A stretch of DNA of 64,000 nucleotides from Mycolicibacterium grossiae (lineage in GTDB: Bacteria > Actinomycetota > Actinomycetes > Mycobacteriales > Mycobacteriaceae): the NCBI RefSeq assembly GCF_008329645.1, contig NZ_CP043474.1, positions 3,844,001 through 3,908,000 of the forward strand, given 5' to 3'. Under the pieces are notes generated by a model. That model was not told the DNA's origin, searched no databases, and saw only the letters and a program-made list of their open reading frames with translations. This document shows positions 9,935-17,747 of this stretch, piece after piece. Position numbers and translations under genes: made by a program. Numbering within the stretch: position 1 is the first letter of the stretch; each line of letters begins with the position of its first letter.

Positions 9935-9998
9935 CACGGCAGCGCAGCGCGCCGGCAGGCGGCCGGCGGCAGCGTGAGACGCGAAAGGACCGCAACGG

Positions 9999-10994
9999 GT
10001 GGGGGATTCGCCACGCGCTGTCTTCATCAACTGGTTTCCCTACCACGGCCGCAGTGACGGCATCGCCCGCTGCCTCGGCATCCCGGCGTGGTTCCACGAC
10101 GGCGGCACGGGACCGACGGTCGTCCGCGAGCTGCGCCGGTGGCGGGACACCAATCGGTTGCTGCGGCGGGAACGACCCGAGGCCGTCCTCGTCATGCAGC
10201 CGCCGATCATCGTGCTGTGGGCCATCCGCCGGCATGCCCGGCGCACCTCGATGCGCATCGCCGGGGACCTGCACACCGGGGTGTTCGACGAACCCGGCAA
10301 CCGGCTGGCACTGCGGCCCACCCTGCGCATGCTGCGGCGCTACGGCATGGCCGTGGTGACCAACGAGGCGCTACGGTCGGTCGCCGAGGCGCATGGTTGT
10401 CCCGCGCTGGTGCTGCACGACCCGATCGAGGCCGCCGAGTGCGACCCGTCCGACCCGGCCGACCCCGAACTCGCCGCGATCGTGCGGGACGCGTACGTCC
10501 TCGTGCCGCTGGCCTACGCCCACGACGAGCCCATCGACGCCCTCCTCGACGCCGCCCGGGCCACGCCGGACCTGACGTGGGTGCTCACCGGGCGCGCGCC
10601 CCGCCAGGTCGCCGCGCGGGCGCCGTCCAACGTGCGCTTCCCGGGCTACGTGTCCAACGACGACTTCCTGCGGATGGTCGGGCGCGCCGGCGTGGTGGTG
10701 GCCATGACGAAGAACGAGCACACCATGCAGCGCGCCGCCTACGAGGCGCTGAGCTTCGGCAGGCCGCTGGTCACCTCCGACACGGCGGTGCTGCGCGAGT
10801 ACTACGGCGGCGCAGCGGAGATCGTCGCGCCGCGGGCCGACGACGTCGCCGCCGGGGTACGCCGTGCGCTCGCCGATCCGGCTGCCGTCGAGCGGATGCT
10901 GACGCTGCGCGAGCGCCGGATCGCCGAGCAGCACGCGGCGCTCGAGACGCTGCGCGAGTGGCTGCTGACGGGCCGGCTGCCCGACGGCCGGTAG
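9999..10994 (+). CDS. GT4-like glycosyltransferase
   Basis: 331 residues from GTG 9999, which has a good GAAAGGA ribosome site 9 nt upstream. The protein shows the GT-B pattern: an N-terminal acceptor half, then WVLTGRAP, a flip such as NVRFPGYVSNDDFLRMVGRA, and a C-terminal donor block AAYEALSFGRPLVTSDTAVL with a conserved Glu. It is probably a sugar transferase for the glycolipid made by the locus, separated from mmpL by 64 nt. It is convergent with the ABC permease with only 3 nt between stop codons. Donor and acceptor are unknown. Confidence 0.75.
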   Translation: MGDSPRAVFINWFPYHGRSDGIARCLGIPAWFHDGGTGPTVVRELRRWRDTNRLLRRERPEAVLVMQPPIIVLWAIRRHARRTSMRIAGDLHTGVFDEPGNRLALRPTLRMLRRYGMAVVTNEALRSVAEAHGCPALVLHDPIEAAECDPSDPADPELAAIVRDAYVLVPLAYAHDEPIDALLDAARATPDLTWVLTGRAPRQVAARAPSNVRFPGYVSNDDFLRMVGRAGVVVAMTKNEHTMQRAAYEALSFGRPLVTSDTAVLREYYGGAAEIVAPRADDVAAGVRRALADPAAVERMLTLRERRIAEQHAALETLREWLLTGRLPDGR

Positions 10995-10997
10995 CGG

Positions 10998-11786
10998 TCA
11001 GCCCGACTGCGCGGCGGCGCGATAGCTGCGGACGGCGAACGTCCCGGCGATCGCACCCACCCCGACCGTCCAGGCGAGCGTGCCGAGCAGGGGACCGGTG
11101 GCGTACTCGCCGTGCGCGAGGGCGCGCATCGCCTCGATCGTCGGCGACATCGGCTGCGCCCGGATGAACGGTCGCAGGAAGCCGGGAAACAGCTCAATGG
11201 GGGCGACCCCGGAGCTGCCGAACACCGCGCCGAGGCTGAACGTGCTCAGCCACGTCAGGATGGTGCGGTTCTGGAAGCGCAGCGCGACGATCAGCACGAT
11301 CGTCGCGTACACCGTCACCCACACCACCGGGATTGCGACGAAGAGCAACGCCGCGGCCGGACCACCGGGGAAGCGCAGTCCCAGCGCCACGCCGACACCG
11401 GTGATGACCGTGGTGGCGACCAGGGTCCGCAACGCCTCGGCCAGCAGCGTGCCGGTCAGCGCGCTCGCCCGGTGCACCGGCATCAGCCAGAACCGGCTGA
11501 GCAGTCCGTTGTCGCGCTCGCTCGGGATGGACAGCGCGGCGGCCAGCGACCCCGACATGCCGCCGGCCAGCGCGCACATCGCGACGACGACCTCGAGGCT
11601 GTCGCTGCCGGTGAGTCGCGTCATCGACTTGCTGACCAACATGTAGTAGACGACCAGCAGCACGGTCGGGAACAGCAGGGACTGCAGCGGCACCAGCGGG
11701 CTGCGGCGCCAGCGGGTGATCAACCGCCCGGCGAAGATGGCGGTCTCGGAGAGGAACGCGAAGCGCGGCGGGGCGACGGTGCTCAT
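10998..11786 (-). CDS. ABC-2 type permease (DrrC-like)
   Basis: 262 residues starting MSTVAPPRFAFLSETAIF. ATG 11786 overlaps the stop of the upstream permease in an ATGA junction, which decides the start over a longer frame. About six membrane helices are visible (for example LVPLQSLLFPTVLLVVYYML and AAALLFVAIPVVWVTVYA). With the preceding permease and ATPase it makes a DrrABC-type exporter. In M. tuberculosis DrrABC works with MmpL7 to export PDIM, so a similar partnership with the adjacent MmpL is likely but inferred. Confidence 0.85.
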   Translation of the reverse strand: MSTVAPPRFAFLSETAIFAGRLITRWRRSPLVPLQSLLFPTVLLVVYYMLVSKSMTRLTGSDSLEVVVAMCALAGGMSGSLAAALSIPSERDNGLLSRFWLMPVHRASALTGTLLAEALRTLVATTVITGVGVALGLRFPGGPAAALLFVAIPVVWVTVYATIVLIVALRFQNRTILTWLSTFSLGAVFGSSGVAPIELFPGFLRPFIRAQPMSPTIEAMRALAHGEYATGPLLGTLAWTVGVGAIAGTFAVRSYRAAAQSG

Positions 11787-12526
11787 CGCGGCCTCCGCTG
11801 CGAACGCAGGGCCACCCAGCCGAATACCACGGTCAGACCGATGCACCACGCCAGGCTGCCGAGCAGGTTGGGCAGCGTGACGTCACCGCCCGCGAAGCCA
11901 CGCAGCGTGCCGGTGATGATCGAGATGGGTTGGTACTCCACGAAGGGCTGCACCCACTCCGGAAACGACGCGACCGGCGCCATCCCGGTCGAGAGCAGGA
12001 CCAGCAGGAGCTGGGGGATGAGCAGCAGCTGGCTCGACGTGTCCGAGCGCTTGGCCAGCGATCCGGTGGCGTCGGCGCCGAGGGACAGTGCGAGCGTCAG
12101 CAGCAGGGACAGCAGCACGAACGCCGCGCCCAGACCAAAGCCGCCCTCCATCCGGAACCCGAAGGCGTAGGCGATGGAGATGGCCGCGATCAGCGCGAGC
12201 GTCCCGCGGATGACGCAGTACAGCATGCGGGCCACCAGCGGGGCGTACGCCGAGATGGGCAGGGTGCGCAACCGGACGCCGAACTCCGATTGACGTTCAC
12301 CCGCTGCGTGATCGGTGGTGTTCAGCGCGCCGAACAGCATCGACTGCACGACGACGGCGGGCAGCACGTACTGCGCGTAGCTCATGCCCTCGGTGTCGAT
12401 GACGCTGCGCAGCGCCAGCGTGAACCCGACGAACGTCAGGATCGGCGCCAGCACCGCGAACGCGAGGTCGAGGTTGCGGTAACTGGCCCGGAGCAGACGT
12501 TCCGTGAGCGCGACGACCCCCGTCAT
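11783..12526 (-). CDS. ABC-2 type permease (DrrB-like)
   Basis: 247 residues with six predicted membrane helices and the ABC-2 family segment SYAQYVLPAVVVQSMLFGA. It lies between the ATPase and the second permease of a three-gene exporter operon. The ATG at 12526 is the last of three tandemly repeated ATGACGG start-region copies; the two upstream copies form a 12-codon mini-ORF that ends in ATGA on this start. The likely role is the membrane channel of a glycolipid exporter. Confidence 0.87.
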   Translation of the reverse strand: MTGVVALTERLLRASYRNLDLAFAVLAPILTFVGFTLALRSVIDTEGMSYAQYVLPAVVVQSMLFGALNTTDHAAGERQSEFGVRLRTLPISAYAPLVARMLYCVIRGTLALIAAISIAYAFGFRMEGGFGLGAAFVLLSLLLTLALSLGADATGSLAKRSDTSSQLLLIPQLLLVLLSTGMAPVASFPEWVQPFVEYQPISIITGTLRGFAGGDVTLPNLLGSLAWCIGLTVVFGWVALRSQRRPR

Positions 12527-12565
12527 GCCGACGATCCCGTCATACCGACGACTTCCGTCATACCG
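12521..12565. repeat. 17/18-bp tandem repeat at the ATPase-permease junction
   Basis: On the minus strand three copies of ATGACGG(n)GTCGTCGG follow each other, with their ATGs beginning at 12561, 12543 and 12526 (spacing 18 and 17 bp). The first overlaps the ATPase stop and the last is the permease start. Confidence 0.88.
12523..12561 (-). CDS. 12-codon relay mini-ORF between ABC ATPase and permease
   Basis: The ATG at 12561 overlaps the ATPase stop (ATGA). The frame reads MTEVVGMTGSSA and stops in a TGA that overlaps the permease ATG (ATGA again). It was created by duplication of the original junction and would keep the two big genes translationally coupled. Function as a peptide is unlikely. 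Confidence 0.4.
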   Translation of the reverse strand: MTEVVGMTGSSA

Positions 12566-13487
12566 TGAGCGTCGGACCGGTGAGGTGCAGGAACACCTCG
12601 TCGAGGGACGGTTTGCGCAGCGAGATGTCCATCAGTTCGACGCCGAGGTCGTCCAGCTTGCGGAACACCTCGCTGAGCGTCGAGACGCCATTGGATGCCG
12701 GCACCGAGACGGTGTTGGCGTCGGTGTCGATCTCGACGCCCTCGTAGGTGCCCAGGACGGCGGCGACCTTGGCCAGTTCCTCCGGGTGCAGTGGGGTCAC
12801 CTGGCAGTAGCTGAAACCCATGCGGCGCTTGAGTTCCTCGGCGGTGCCGGTGGCGATCACCCGGCCGGCGTCGAGGATGACGATGTTGTCGCTGAGGACG
12901 TCGGCCTCCTCGAGGTACTGCGTGGTGAGGAGCACCGTCACGTCCTGCTCGGCGAGCGAGGCGACGAGCGTCCAGACGTCGCGGCGGCTGCGTGGGTCCA
13001 GACCGGTGGTCGGTTCGTCGAGGAACAGCACCTTGGGCGGCACCACCAGGGAGACCGCGATGTCGATGCGGCGACGCATGCCGCCGGAGTAGGTGCTGAC
13101 GTTGCGGCCGGCGGCGCCCACCAGGTCGAAGCGCTCGATGAGTTCGTCGGCGCGTTGCTTGGCCTGCTTGCGCCGCATGCCGCGCAGGCGCGCGAACAGC
13201 ACGAGGTTCTCGTGGCCGGTCAGTTCGGGGTCCAGCGCGGCGTCCTGGCCCGTCACGCCGATGCTCGCCCGCACCGCGCCGGGGTCGGCGACCACGTCGT
13301 GGCCGGCGACCGTGGCCCGCCCGGACGTCGGCGTCAGCAGTGTGGAGAGGATCTTGACGATCGTGGTCTTGCCGGCGCCGTTGTGCCCCAGCAGACCGAG
13401 GATCGAGCCGGTGGGGACGGTGAAGCTCACGTCCCGCAACGCGGGCAACGGCCCGAAGGTCTTGCCGACGCCGTCTACCTCGATCAC
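12558..13487 (-). CDS. ABC transporter ATP-binding protein (DrrA-like)
   Basis: 309 residues. Walker A is GLLGHNGAGKTT, the signature motif is YSGGMRRRID and Walker B is VLFLDEPTTGLDPRSR, all in normal order, followed by the DrrA-type C-terminal regulatory tail. It energises export by the two downstream permeases. The start is GTG 13487 (VIEVDGVGKTFG). A TATCGT box at 13499-13494 lies exactly 6 nt upstream, so the transcript is probably leaderless. A perfect 9-10-9 inverted repeat spans this promoter and the start codon. Confidence 0.92.
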   Translation of the reverse strand: MIEVDGVGKTFGPLPALRDVSFTVPTGSILGLLGHNGAGKTTIVKILSTLLTPTSGRATVAGHDVVADPGAVRASIGVTGQDAALDPELTGHENLVLFARLRGMRRKQAKQRADELIERFDLVGAAGRNVSTYSGGMRRRIDIAVSLVVPPKVLFLDEPTTGLDPRSRRDVWTLVASLAEQDVTVLLTTQYLEEADVLSDNIVILDAGRVIATGTAEELKRRMGFSYCQVTPLHPEELAKVAAVLGTYEGVEIDTDANTVSVPASNGVSTLSEVFRKLDDLGVELMDISLRKPSLDEVFLHLTGPTLTV

Positions 13488-13508
13488 GGGAACACGATAC
13501 CGTGATCG
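13481..13508. promoter_or_regulatory. 28-bp inverted repeat over the DrrA-like promoter
   Basis: CGATCACGG, 10-nt spacer, CCGTGATCG: nine-base arms match perfectly. The spacer holds the minus-strand -10 box TATCGT (13499-13494) and the left arm contains the GTG start. A repressor bound here would block transcription of the ABC exporter operon. The binding protein is unknown. Confidence 0.65.
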
Positions 13509-13618
13509 CGACGGCCGGTTGACTTCCCGCTGTTTCGTTCACGATTGGGGCCGGACGCCGCGCGGTGGCGCGATCGTCGGCGACCGGCTTGGAGGCGAGT
13601 GACAGTGAGAGGCAACGG

Positions 13619-14338
13619 ATGATCTCCTTCGTGATCCCGACGCTCAACGAGATCAAGACCATTGAACGGACGCTGCAGTGCGTGGCGGACTACCGCGGCG
13701 AGCACGAGGTGATCGTCTCCGACGGCAACAGCACCGACGGCACCATCGAGTTGTGCCGTCGCCTCGCCGACGAGGTCGTGGTGTACGACGCCCCGCAGCG
13801 GCAGACGATCGGGATGGCGCGCAACATGGGCGCGGCGAAGGCGAAGGGCGACTACGTCGTATTCCTCGACGCCGACGTGGTCATCTCCGACGTCGACGCC
13901 TTCTTCGCCGTCGCGCTCGAGGAGTTCCGCCGCAACCCCGCACTGGTGGCGATCACCGGCAAGTACCGGGTGTTCCGGGAGGTCAGCACGTTCTTCGACC
14001 GCTACGTGTTCTTCACCCTCGGGTTGCAATTCTGGTTGCAGAACAACGTGTTTCGCGTCGGGGCGTCGGGCGGTGAGTTCCAGATGATCGCCAGGGAGGC
14101 CTTCGAGGCGGTCGGCGGCTTCGACGAGCGGCTTGCCGCGGCCGAGGACATGGACCTCTTCCGGCGGCTGTCGAAGATCGGCCGCACCCGTTTCGTCGGC
14201 GGGCTCACCGTGTTCCACACCGGCCGACGCGCGCATGCGGTCGGCTGGCCACGGCTGCTGATGAGCTGGTTCTCGAACTCCGTGTCGGTGTTCGTGTTCA
14301 AGCGGTCGACGAGCAAGGAGTGGAAGGAAATCCGCTGA
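13619..14338 (+). CDS. GT2-family glycosyltransferase
   Basis: 239 residues from ATG 13619, chosen because MISFVIPTLNEIKTIERT is the canonical GT2 start and GAGAGG lies 7 nt upstream. GT-A motifs are visible: VSDGNSTDGT, the metal-binding DxD as FLDADVVISD, and AAEDMDLFRRLSKIG as the catalytic ED region. No transmembrane extension is present apart from a hydrophobic stretch FDRYVFFTLGLQFWLQ. It may transfer a sugar to the trehalose/oligosaccharide core or a lipid carrier. It is divergent from the ABC exporter and convergent with fadD. Confidence 0.82.
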   Translation: MISFVIPTLNEIKTIERTLQCVADYRGEHEVIVSDGNSTDGTIELCRRLADEVVVYDAPQRQTIGMARNMGAAKAKGDYVVFLDADVVISDVDAFFAVALEEFRRNPALVAITGKYRVFREVSTFFDRYVFFTLGLQFWLQNNVFRVGASGGEFQMIAREAFEAVGGFDERLAAAEDMDLFRRLSKIGRTRFVGGLTVFHTGRRAHAVGWPRLLMSWFSNSVSVFVFKRSTSKEWKEIR

Positions 14339-14359
14339 TCCGCTGCCGGCCATCGCCGC

Positions 14360-16084
14360 TCAGGCGTCCAGTCGGACGAAGCGGCCCTGCCGGTACTGCT
14401 CGGCGCACGCCTGCCTGCGGATCTTGCCGCTGGTGGTGATGGGAATCGAACCGCGGGACACCAGCACCAGGTCGGACGCCGTGATGCCGTGGGCCTGCGA
14501 GATCGCGCTCGTGACCTCGCTCTTGACGGTCTTGAGCTTCTCCTGCGTCTCCTCCGGCGTGGCCCGCTCCTTCACCTCGACGATCGCCACCAGCTGCTCG
14601 GTGGTGTCGTCCTCGACGGAGATCGCGGCGACCCGGCCGCCCGAGACGGCGCTGACCGTCGCCTCGATGTCGTCGGGGTAGAGGTTGCGGCCGCGGATGA
14701 TCAACAGGTCCTTGATCCGGCCGACGATGAACAGTTCGCCGTCGTCGAAGAAGCCGAGGTCGCCGGTGCGCAACCAGGGGGTGCCGCCCGGCTCCTCGCC
14801 CGCCAGCACGCCACCGAAGGTGTGTGCGGTCTCCTCGGGCTTGTTCCAGTAGCCGGCGCAGACGTTGTCGCCGCGCACCCAGATCTCGCCGATGGTGGCG
14901 GCGGGCGCCTCCTGGCGGCTGTCCGGGTCGACGATCCGGACCTCGGGGAAACTCGGCGTGCCGTAGCTGATGAGCGACGTGCCGGTGCTGCTGCGCCGGG
15001 CCATCCCCGCGGTGAGCTTCTCGGAGTCGAACGTGACGACGGTGGGCGGCTCGCCGGGCTCGTGGGTCGCCACGAACAGCGTCGCCTCGGCGAGGCCGAA
15101 CGACGGGCGGATCGCCTCGCCGCCGAAGCCGGCCTTGGCGAAGCGCTGGGTGAAGCGGCGCGTCGAGACCGGCTGCACGCGCTCCGCGCCGCAGATGATG
15201 GCCAGCACGTCGCTGAGGTCCAGACCGGCCAGGTCGTCGTCGGTGGTGCGGGCCGCGGTGAGGTCGAGCGCGAAGTTGGGTGCCGCGGTGAGGGCGTGGG
15301 TGCGCAGCCCCATCTGCTGCACCCAGCGGGCGGGGCGCTGCAGGAAGGCGATGGGGCTCATGATCACCGACTGCCATCCGCCGAAGATGGGCGCGCAGAT
15401 GCCCAGGATGAGGCCCATGTCGTGGTAGAAGGGCAGCCACGAGACGACGGTGGTGCCCTGCGGGGCCACCTTGCCGTAGTGGCTCAGCAGCGCCGAGACC
15501 TGCTGTTCGAAGTTCACGAACAGGTTGCGTTGGGAGACCATCACACCGGCGGGCGTCCGGGTGGAGCCGGAGGTGTACTGCAGGTAGGCCGCCTCGGGTG
15601 GGGTCTCGCGGCGCGAGGTGGAGCGGCGGCGCACGCTGAGGTCCAGCTCGTCGACCACCAGGACGGTGGGCGCCGGGGCGTCGTCGATGGGGCTCGCGTA
15701 GGGGGCGACGGCCTCGGTGACGTCGGAGGTCGTGAGGATCACCGTGGGGCGGGCGTCGCGCAGCACGGCCGCGACGCGCTCGTCGTGGTGGCCGACCGTG
15801 GGCGTGGACAGCGGCACGGCGACGACGTTGGCCTCGAAGCACGCCAGGAAGCCCAGGATGTAGGACATGTTCTGCGGCGCGAGGATGACGACGCGGTCGC
15901 CGATCCGGGCGTGTTCGCGGATCTCGGCGGCCAGGCTCACCACCTGCTGCTGCAGCTGTGCCCAGGACAGGTGGTGCTCCACGCCGTCCCAGGAGGCGTC
16001 GAAGTCGAGGTAGGTGAAGGCGATGTCGTTCGGCTGCAAGCTGGCTCGCTCGCGAAGGATCGCGGGGATCGACGAGTCGAGCAT
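14360..16084 (-). CDS. Long-chain fatty-acyl-AMP ligase (FadD, FAAL type)
   Basis: 574 residues. The AMP-binding loop is YTSGSTRTPAG at residues 170-180, DELFIVGRIKDLLIIRGRN-like residues form the hinge, and the C-terminal catalytic Lys region is TTSGKIRRQACAEQYR. Length and the DLDFDASWDG-like N-terminus match the FAAL clade (FadD23/24/25), which activates fatty acids as acyl-AMP and loads them directly on a polyketide synthase. It most likely primes the PKS at the window start. ATG 16084 has GAGAGG 7 nt upstream. Confidence 0.9.
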   Translation of the reverse strand: MLDSSIPAILRERASLQPNDIAFTYLDFDASWDGVEHHLSWAQLQQQVVSLAAEIREHARIGDRVVILAPQNMSYILGFLACFEANVVAVPLSTPTVGHHDERVAAVLRDARPTVILTTSDVTEAVAPYASPIDDAPAPTVLVVDELDLSVRRRSTSRRETPPEAAYLQYTSGSTRTPAGVMVSQRNLFVNFEQQVSALLSHYGKVAPQGTTVVSWLPFYHDMGLILGICAPIFGGWQSVIMSPIAFLQRPARWVQQMGLRTHALTAAPNFALDLTAARTTDDDLAGLDLSDVLAIICGAERVQPVSTRRFTQRFAKAGFGGEAIRPSFGLAEATLFVATHEPGEPPTVVTFDSEKLTAGMARRSSTGTSLISYGTPSFPEVRIVDPDSRQEAPAATIGEIWVRGDNVCAGYWNKPEETAHTFGGVLAGEEPGGTPWLRTGDLGFFDDGELFIVGRIKDLLIIRGRNLYPDDIEATVSAVSGGRVAAISVEDDTTEQLVAIVEVKERATPEETQEKLKTVKSEVTSAISQAHGITASDLVLVSRGSIPITTSGKIRRQACAEQYRQGRFVRLDA

Positions 16085-16465
16085 GAGCGTGCCTCTCTGC
16101 GGCGGGTGGGGGTGGAGCTGATTGAGAGCTTAGGAAATGAAACCACGCGATGCGCAGCATAGCGAAAACGGCTATCTACCAGCCGCTTACCTCGACGCGG
16201 CGGGCACGCGGCCGGCGGCGCGCGACGGTGCGCGCAGCGCAAAGGTGATGCCGTTCACCACGATTCGATACCCTTCCCCCGAAAAGGCGGGCCAACTCGG
16301 TGAAACTGCCGGTGACGGGCGGTCGGGCCGGCGGTGCGTGCCGCCCACCGGATCGGTCGCGGCGTCGCACCCGGTAGCCGGGGTGGCGATCCGTTACGTC
16401 GAGCGGTCCCGCCGGTGCGGACGGACCGACCGGCCGGTGGGCTGCGCTCAGCTACGCCGCCGAGG
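16085..16465. other. Noncoding stretch upstream of fadD
   Basis: 381 bp with no convincing gene. The part nearest fadD is relatively AT-rich and has a possible minus-strand -10 (TATGCT, near 16160). The remainder is GC-rich and contains short self-complementary segments but no recognisable repeat, terminator or RNA. Confidence 0.5.
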
Positions 16466-17200
16466 TCAGCGGTCGACCGTGGTGAACCACTTGGTCTTGA
16501 TGCGCCAGGAGTGGGCGGACGTCAGCGCGAACGCGGCGCCGCACAGGCAGGCGAAGATCCACACCAGCGTGCCGTTCTCGACGGGCTGCAGCGAGGGGAA
16601 GAAGGACGTCGTGATCCGGATGCTGCAGGCGATGATGCCGCAGAAGGACGCGAACAGGTAGACGTTGGCGATCGCCCGCGACCGGGGGTCCTTGCGCAGC
16701 ACGAGCAGCGCCCGTGCCCCGTAGCCGAGTAGGTAGATCAGCGTGGCGCACAGCAGCAGCCAGTACGTGGTCAGCCAGAAGTCGGTTGGCACCTTGAAGA
16801 AGTCGGTGTTGTAGATGGCGGCGCCGTTGCCCAGCGAGAACGTCACGAGCAGCAGCGGGATGCAGACGGTGGCCGGCCGTTCGACGTACTGCTTGAACGT
16901 CTGCTGCAGGGCGTGGTCGTCCTGCAGGCGGCCGAGCGCGTTGTAGACGACCGCCGACGCCGCGACGATGTAGAGGTCGTGACCGAGGTAGTCCTCGAGA
17001 TTCCACTTACCGGTGAGCGCGTGCAGCCAGTGCCCGAGCGTCTCGGACGCCCACGGGGACATGAGCAGCACTGCGCCGCCCTGGAGCGCGATGTTGAGCG
17101 TGGCGGCCACTTCCCAGCGGCACGACCACGTCACCCGACGGATCCAGAGGCTCCACGCGATGCACGCCACGGTGATCACGATGAGTACGGCTAGGGCCAT
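16466..17200 (-). CDS. Seven-transmembrane protein of unknown function
   Basis: 244 residues from ATG 17200. About seven hydrophobic helices alternate with short charged loops (ALAVLIVITVACIAWSLWI at the start; IPLLLVTFSLGNGAAIY, WLLLCATLIYLLGYGARALL and LVWIFACLCGAAFALTSAH later). I recognise no enzymatic motif. It lies 45 nt downstream of a HTH regulator on the same strand, so the two are probably co-transcribed. It could be a sensor or transporter controlled by that regulator. Confidence 0.75.
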   Translation of the reverse strand: MALAVLIVITVACIAWSLWIRRVTWSCRWEVAATLNIALQGGAVLLMSPWASETLGHWLHALTGKWNLEDYLGHDLYIVAASAVVYNALGRLQDDHALQQTFKQYVERPATVCIPLLLVTFSLGNGAAIYNTDFFKVPTDFWLTTYWLLLCATLIYLLGYGARALLVLRKDPRSRAIANVYLFASFCGIIACSIRITTSFFPSLQPVENGTLVWIFACLCGAAFALTSAHSWRIKTKWFTTVDR

Positions 17201-17245
17201 GAGACGTCGCCTTCGAGCAGGATTTCGTTCAGCAAATCCTACGTC

Positions 17246-17611
17246 TTAGAGCGGCGGCGCGTCAGGACGTGGCGACAATTCCGACAGTTTACGTCGCACG
17301 GTGGTGCGCTGCTCGGTAACTGGTTCGGTCTTGGTGGCGACCATGACCGGGGCCGACTCGAGGTAGCTCCACACTTCCTCGCGGCTCATCAGGCCGAAAC
17401 GGACCTGCAAGTCGGGGTAACTCAGCTCGAAACGGTCCGCCACCAGCCGCAATTCCTCGGCGTTCGGGTAGTCGGCGTCCTTGATTCGGCGGTAGTAGGT
17501 GCTGCTGGACGTACCCAGGGCGTCGTAGATGGCCTTGGCCTCGATGTCGCCGTCGAGCAGGTAATCGAGCAGGGCCTTGAGTTGCCTGCCGTTCTCGTCA
17601 GTACGTGGCAC
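17246..17611 (-). CDS. XRE-like helix-turn-helix regulator
   Basis: 121 residues from GTG 17611 (VPRTDENGRQLKALLDYLL). The HTH is IYDALGTSSSTYYRRIKDAD, followed by NAEELRLVADRFELSYPDLQ and a basic tail, much like small mycobacterial and phage-type repressors. A TATGGT box (17623-17618) lies 6 nt upstream of the GTG, so the message is probably leaderless; that fixes the start over a longer N-terminal frame. A CCC-N6-GGG operator lies at -21 to -35, so autoregulation is likely. Confidence 0.78.
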   Translation of the reverse strand: MPRTDENGRQLKALLDYLLDGDIEAKAIYDALGTSSSTYYRRIKDADYPNAEELRLVADRFELSYPDLQVRFGLMSREEVWSYLESAPVMVATKTEPVTEQRTTVRRKLSELSPRPDAPPL

Positions 17612-17631
17612 CGATCCACCATAGCTGGCGA

Positions 17632-17646
17632 TCCCGCATTTGGGCA
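17632..17646. promoter_or_regulatory. Operator O2 (CCC-N6-GGG) at the HTH gene promoter
   Basis: TCCCGCATTTGGGCA matches operator O1 in CCC...TTTGGG with the same six-base spacing. It sits 21-35 nt upstream of the leaderless GTG of the regulator, over the -35 region. Confidence 0.55.
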
Positions 17647-17711
17647 GTGCCAACCAGATCTTGGAGTGATTGCTCGTTATTGACAGTGCCGTCACAGTTT
17701 TGGCAGACGTA

Positions 17712-17725
17712 TCCCAAATTTGGGA
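17712..17725. promoter_or_regulatory. Operator O1: 14-bp perfect palindrome
   Basis: TCCCAAATTTGGGA is its own reverse complement. It lies 23-36 nt upstream of the ATG at 17748, just before a TACGGT -10 box (17735-17740). Position and symmetry suggest a binding site for the divergent HTH regulator. Confidence 0.7.
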
Positions 17726-17747
17726 AACACGCTGTACGGTGATCCAC

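Noticed and set aside
6515..10030. Open reading frame of over 1100 codons antisense to mmpL
   Set aside because: High-GC codon bias opens the opposite strand. The translation is rich in Arg, Asp, His and Gln without domains, whereas the plus-strand frame is a perfect MmpL.
17648..17666. Third operator-like site CCAACCAGATCTTGG between the divergent genes
   Set aside because: The spacing between CCAA and TTGG differs from the two CCC-N6-GGG sites and the centre does not match, so it is not counted.
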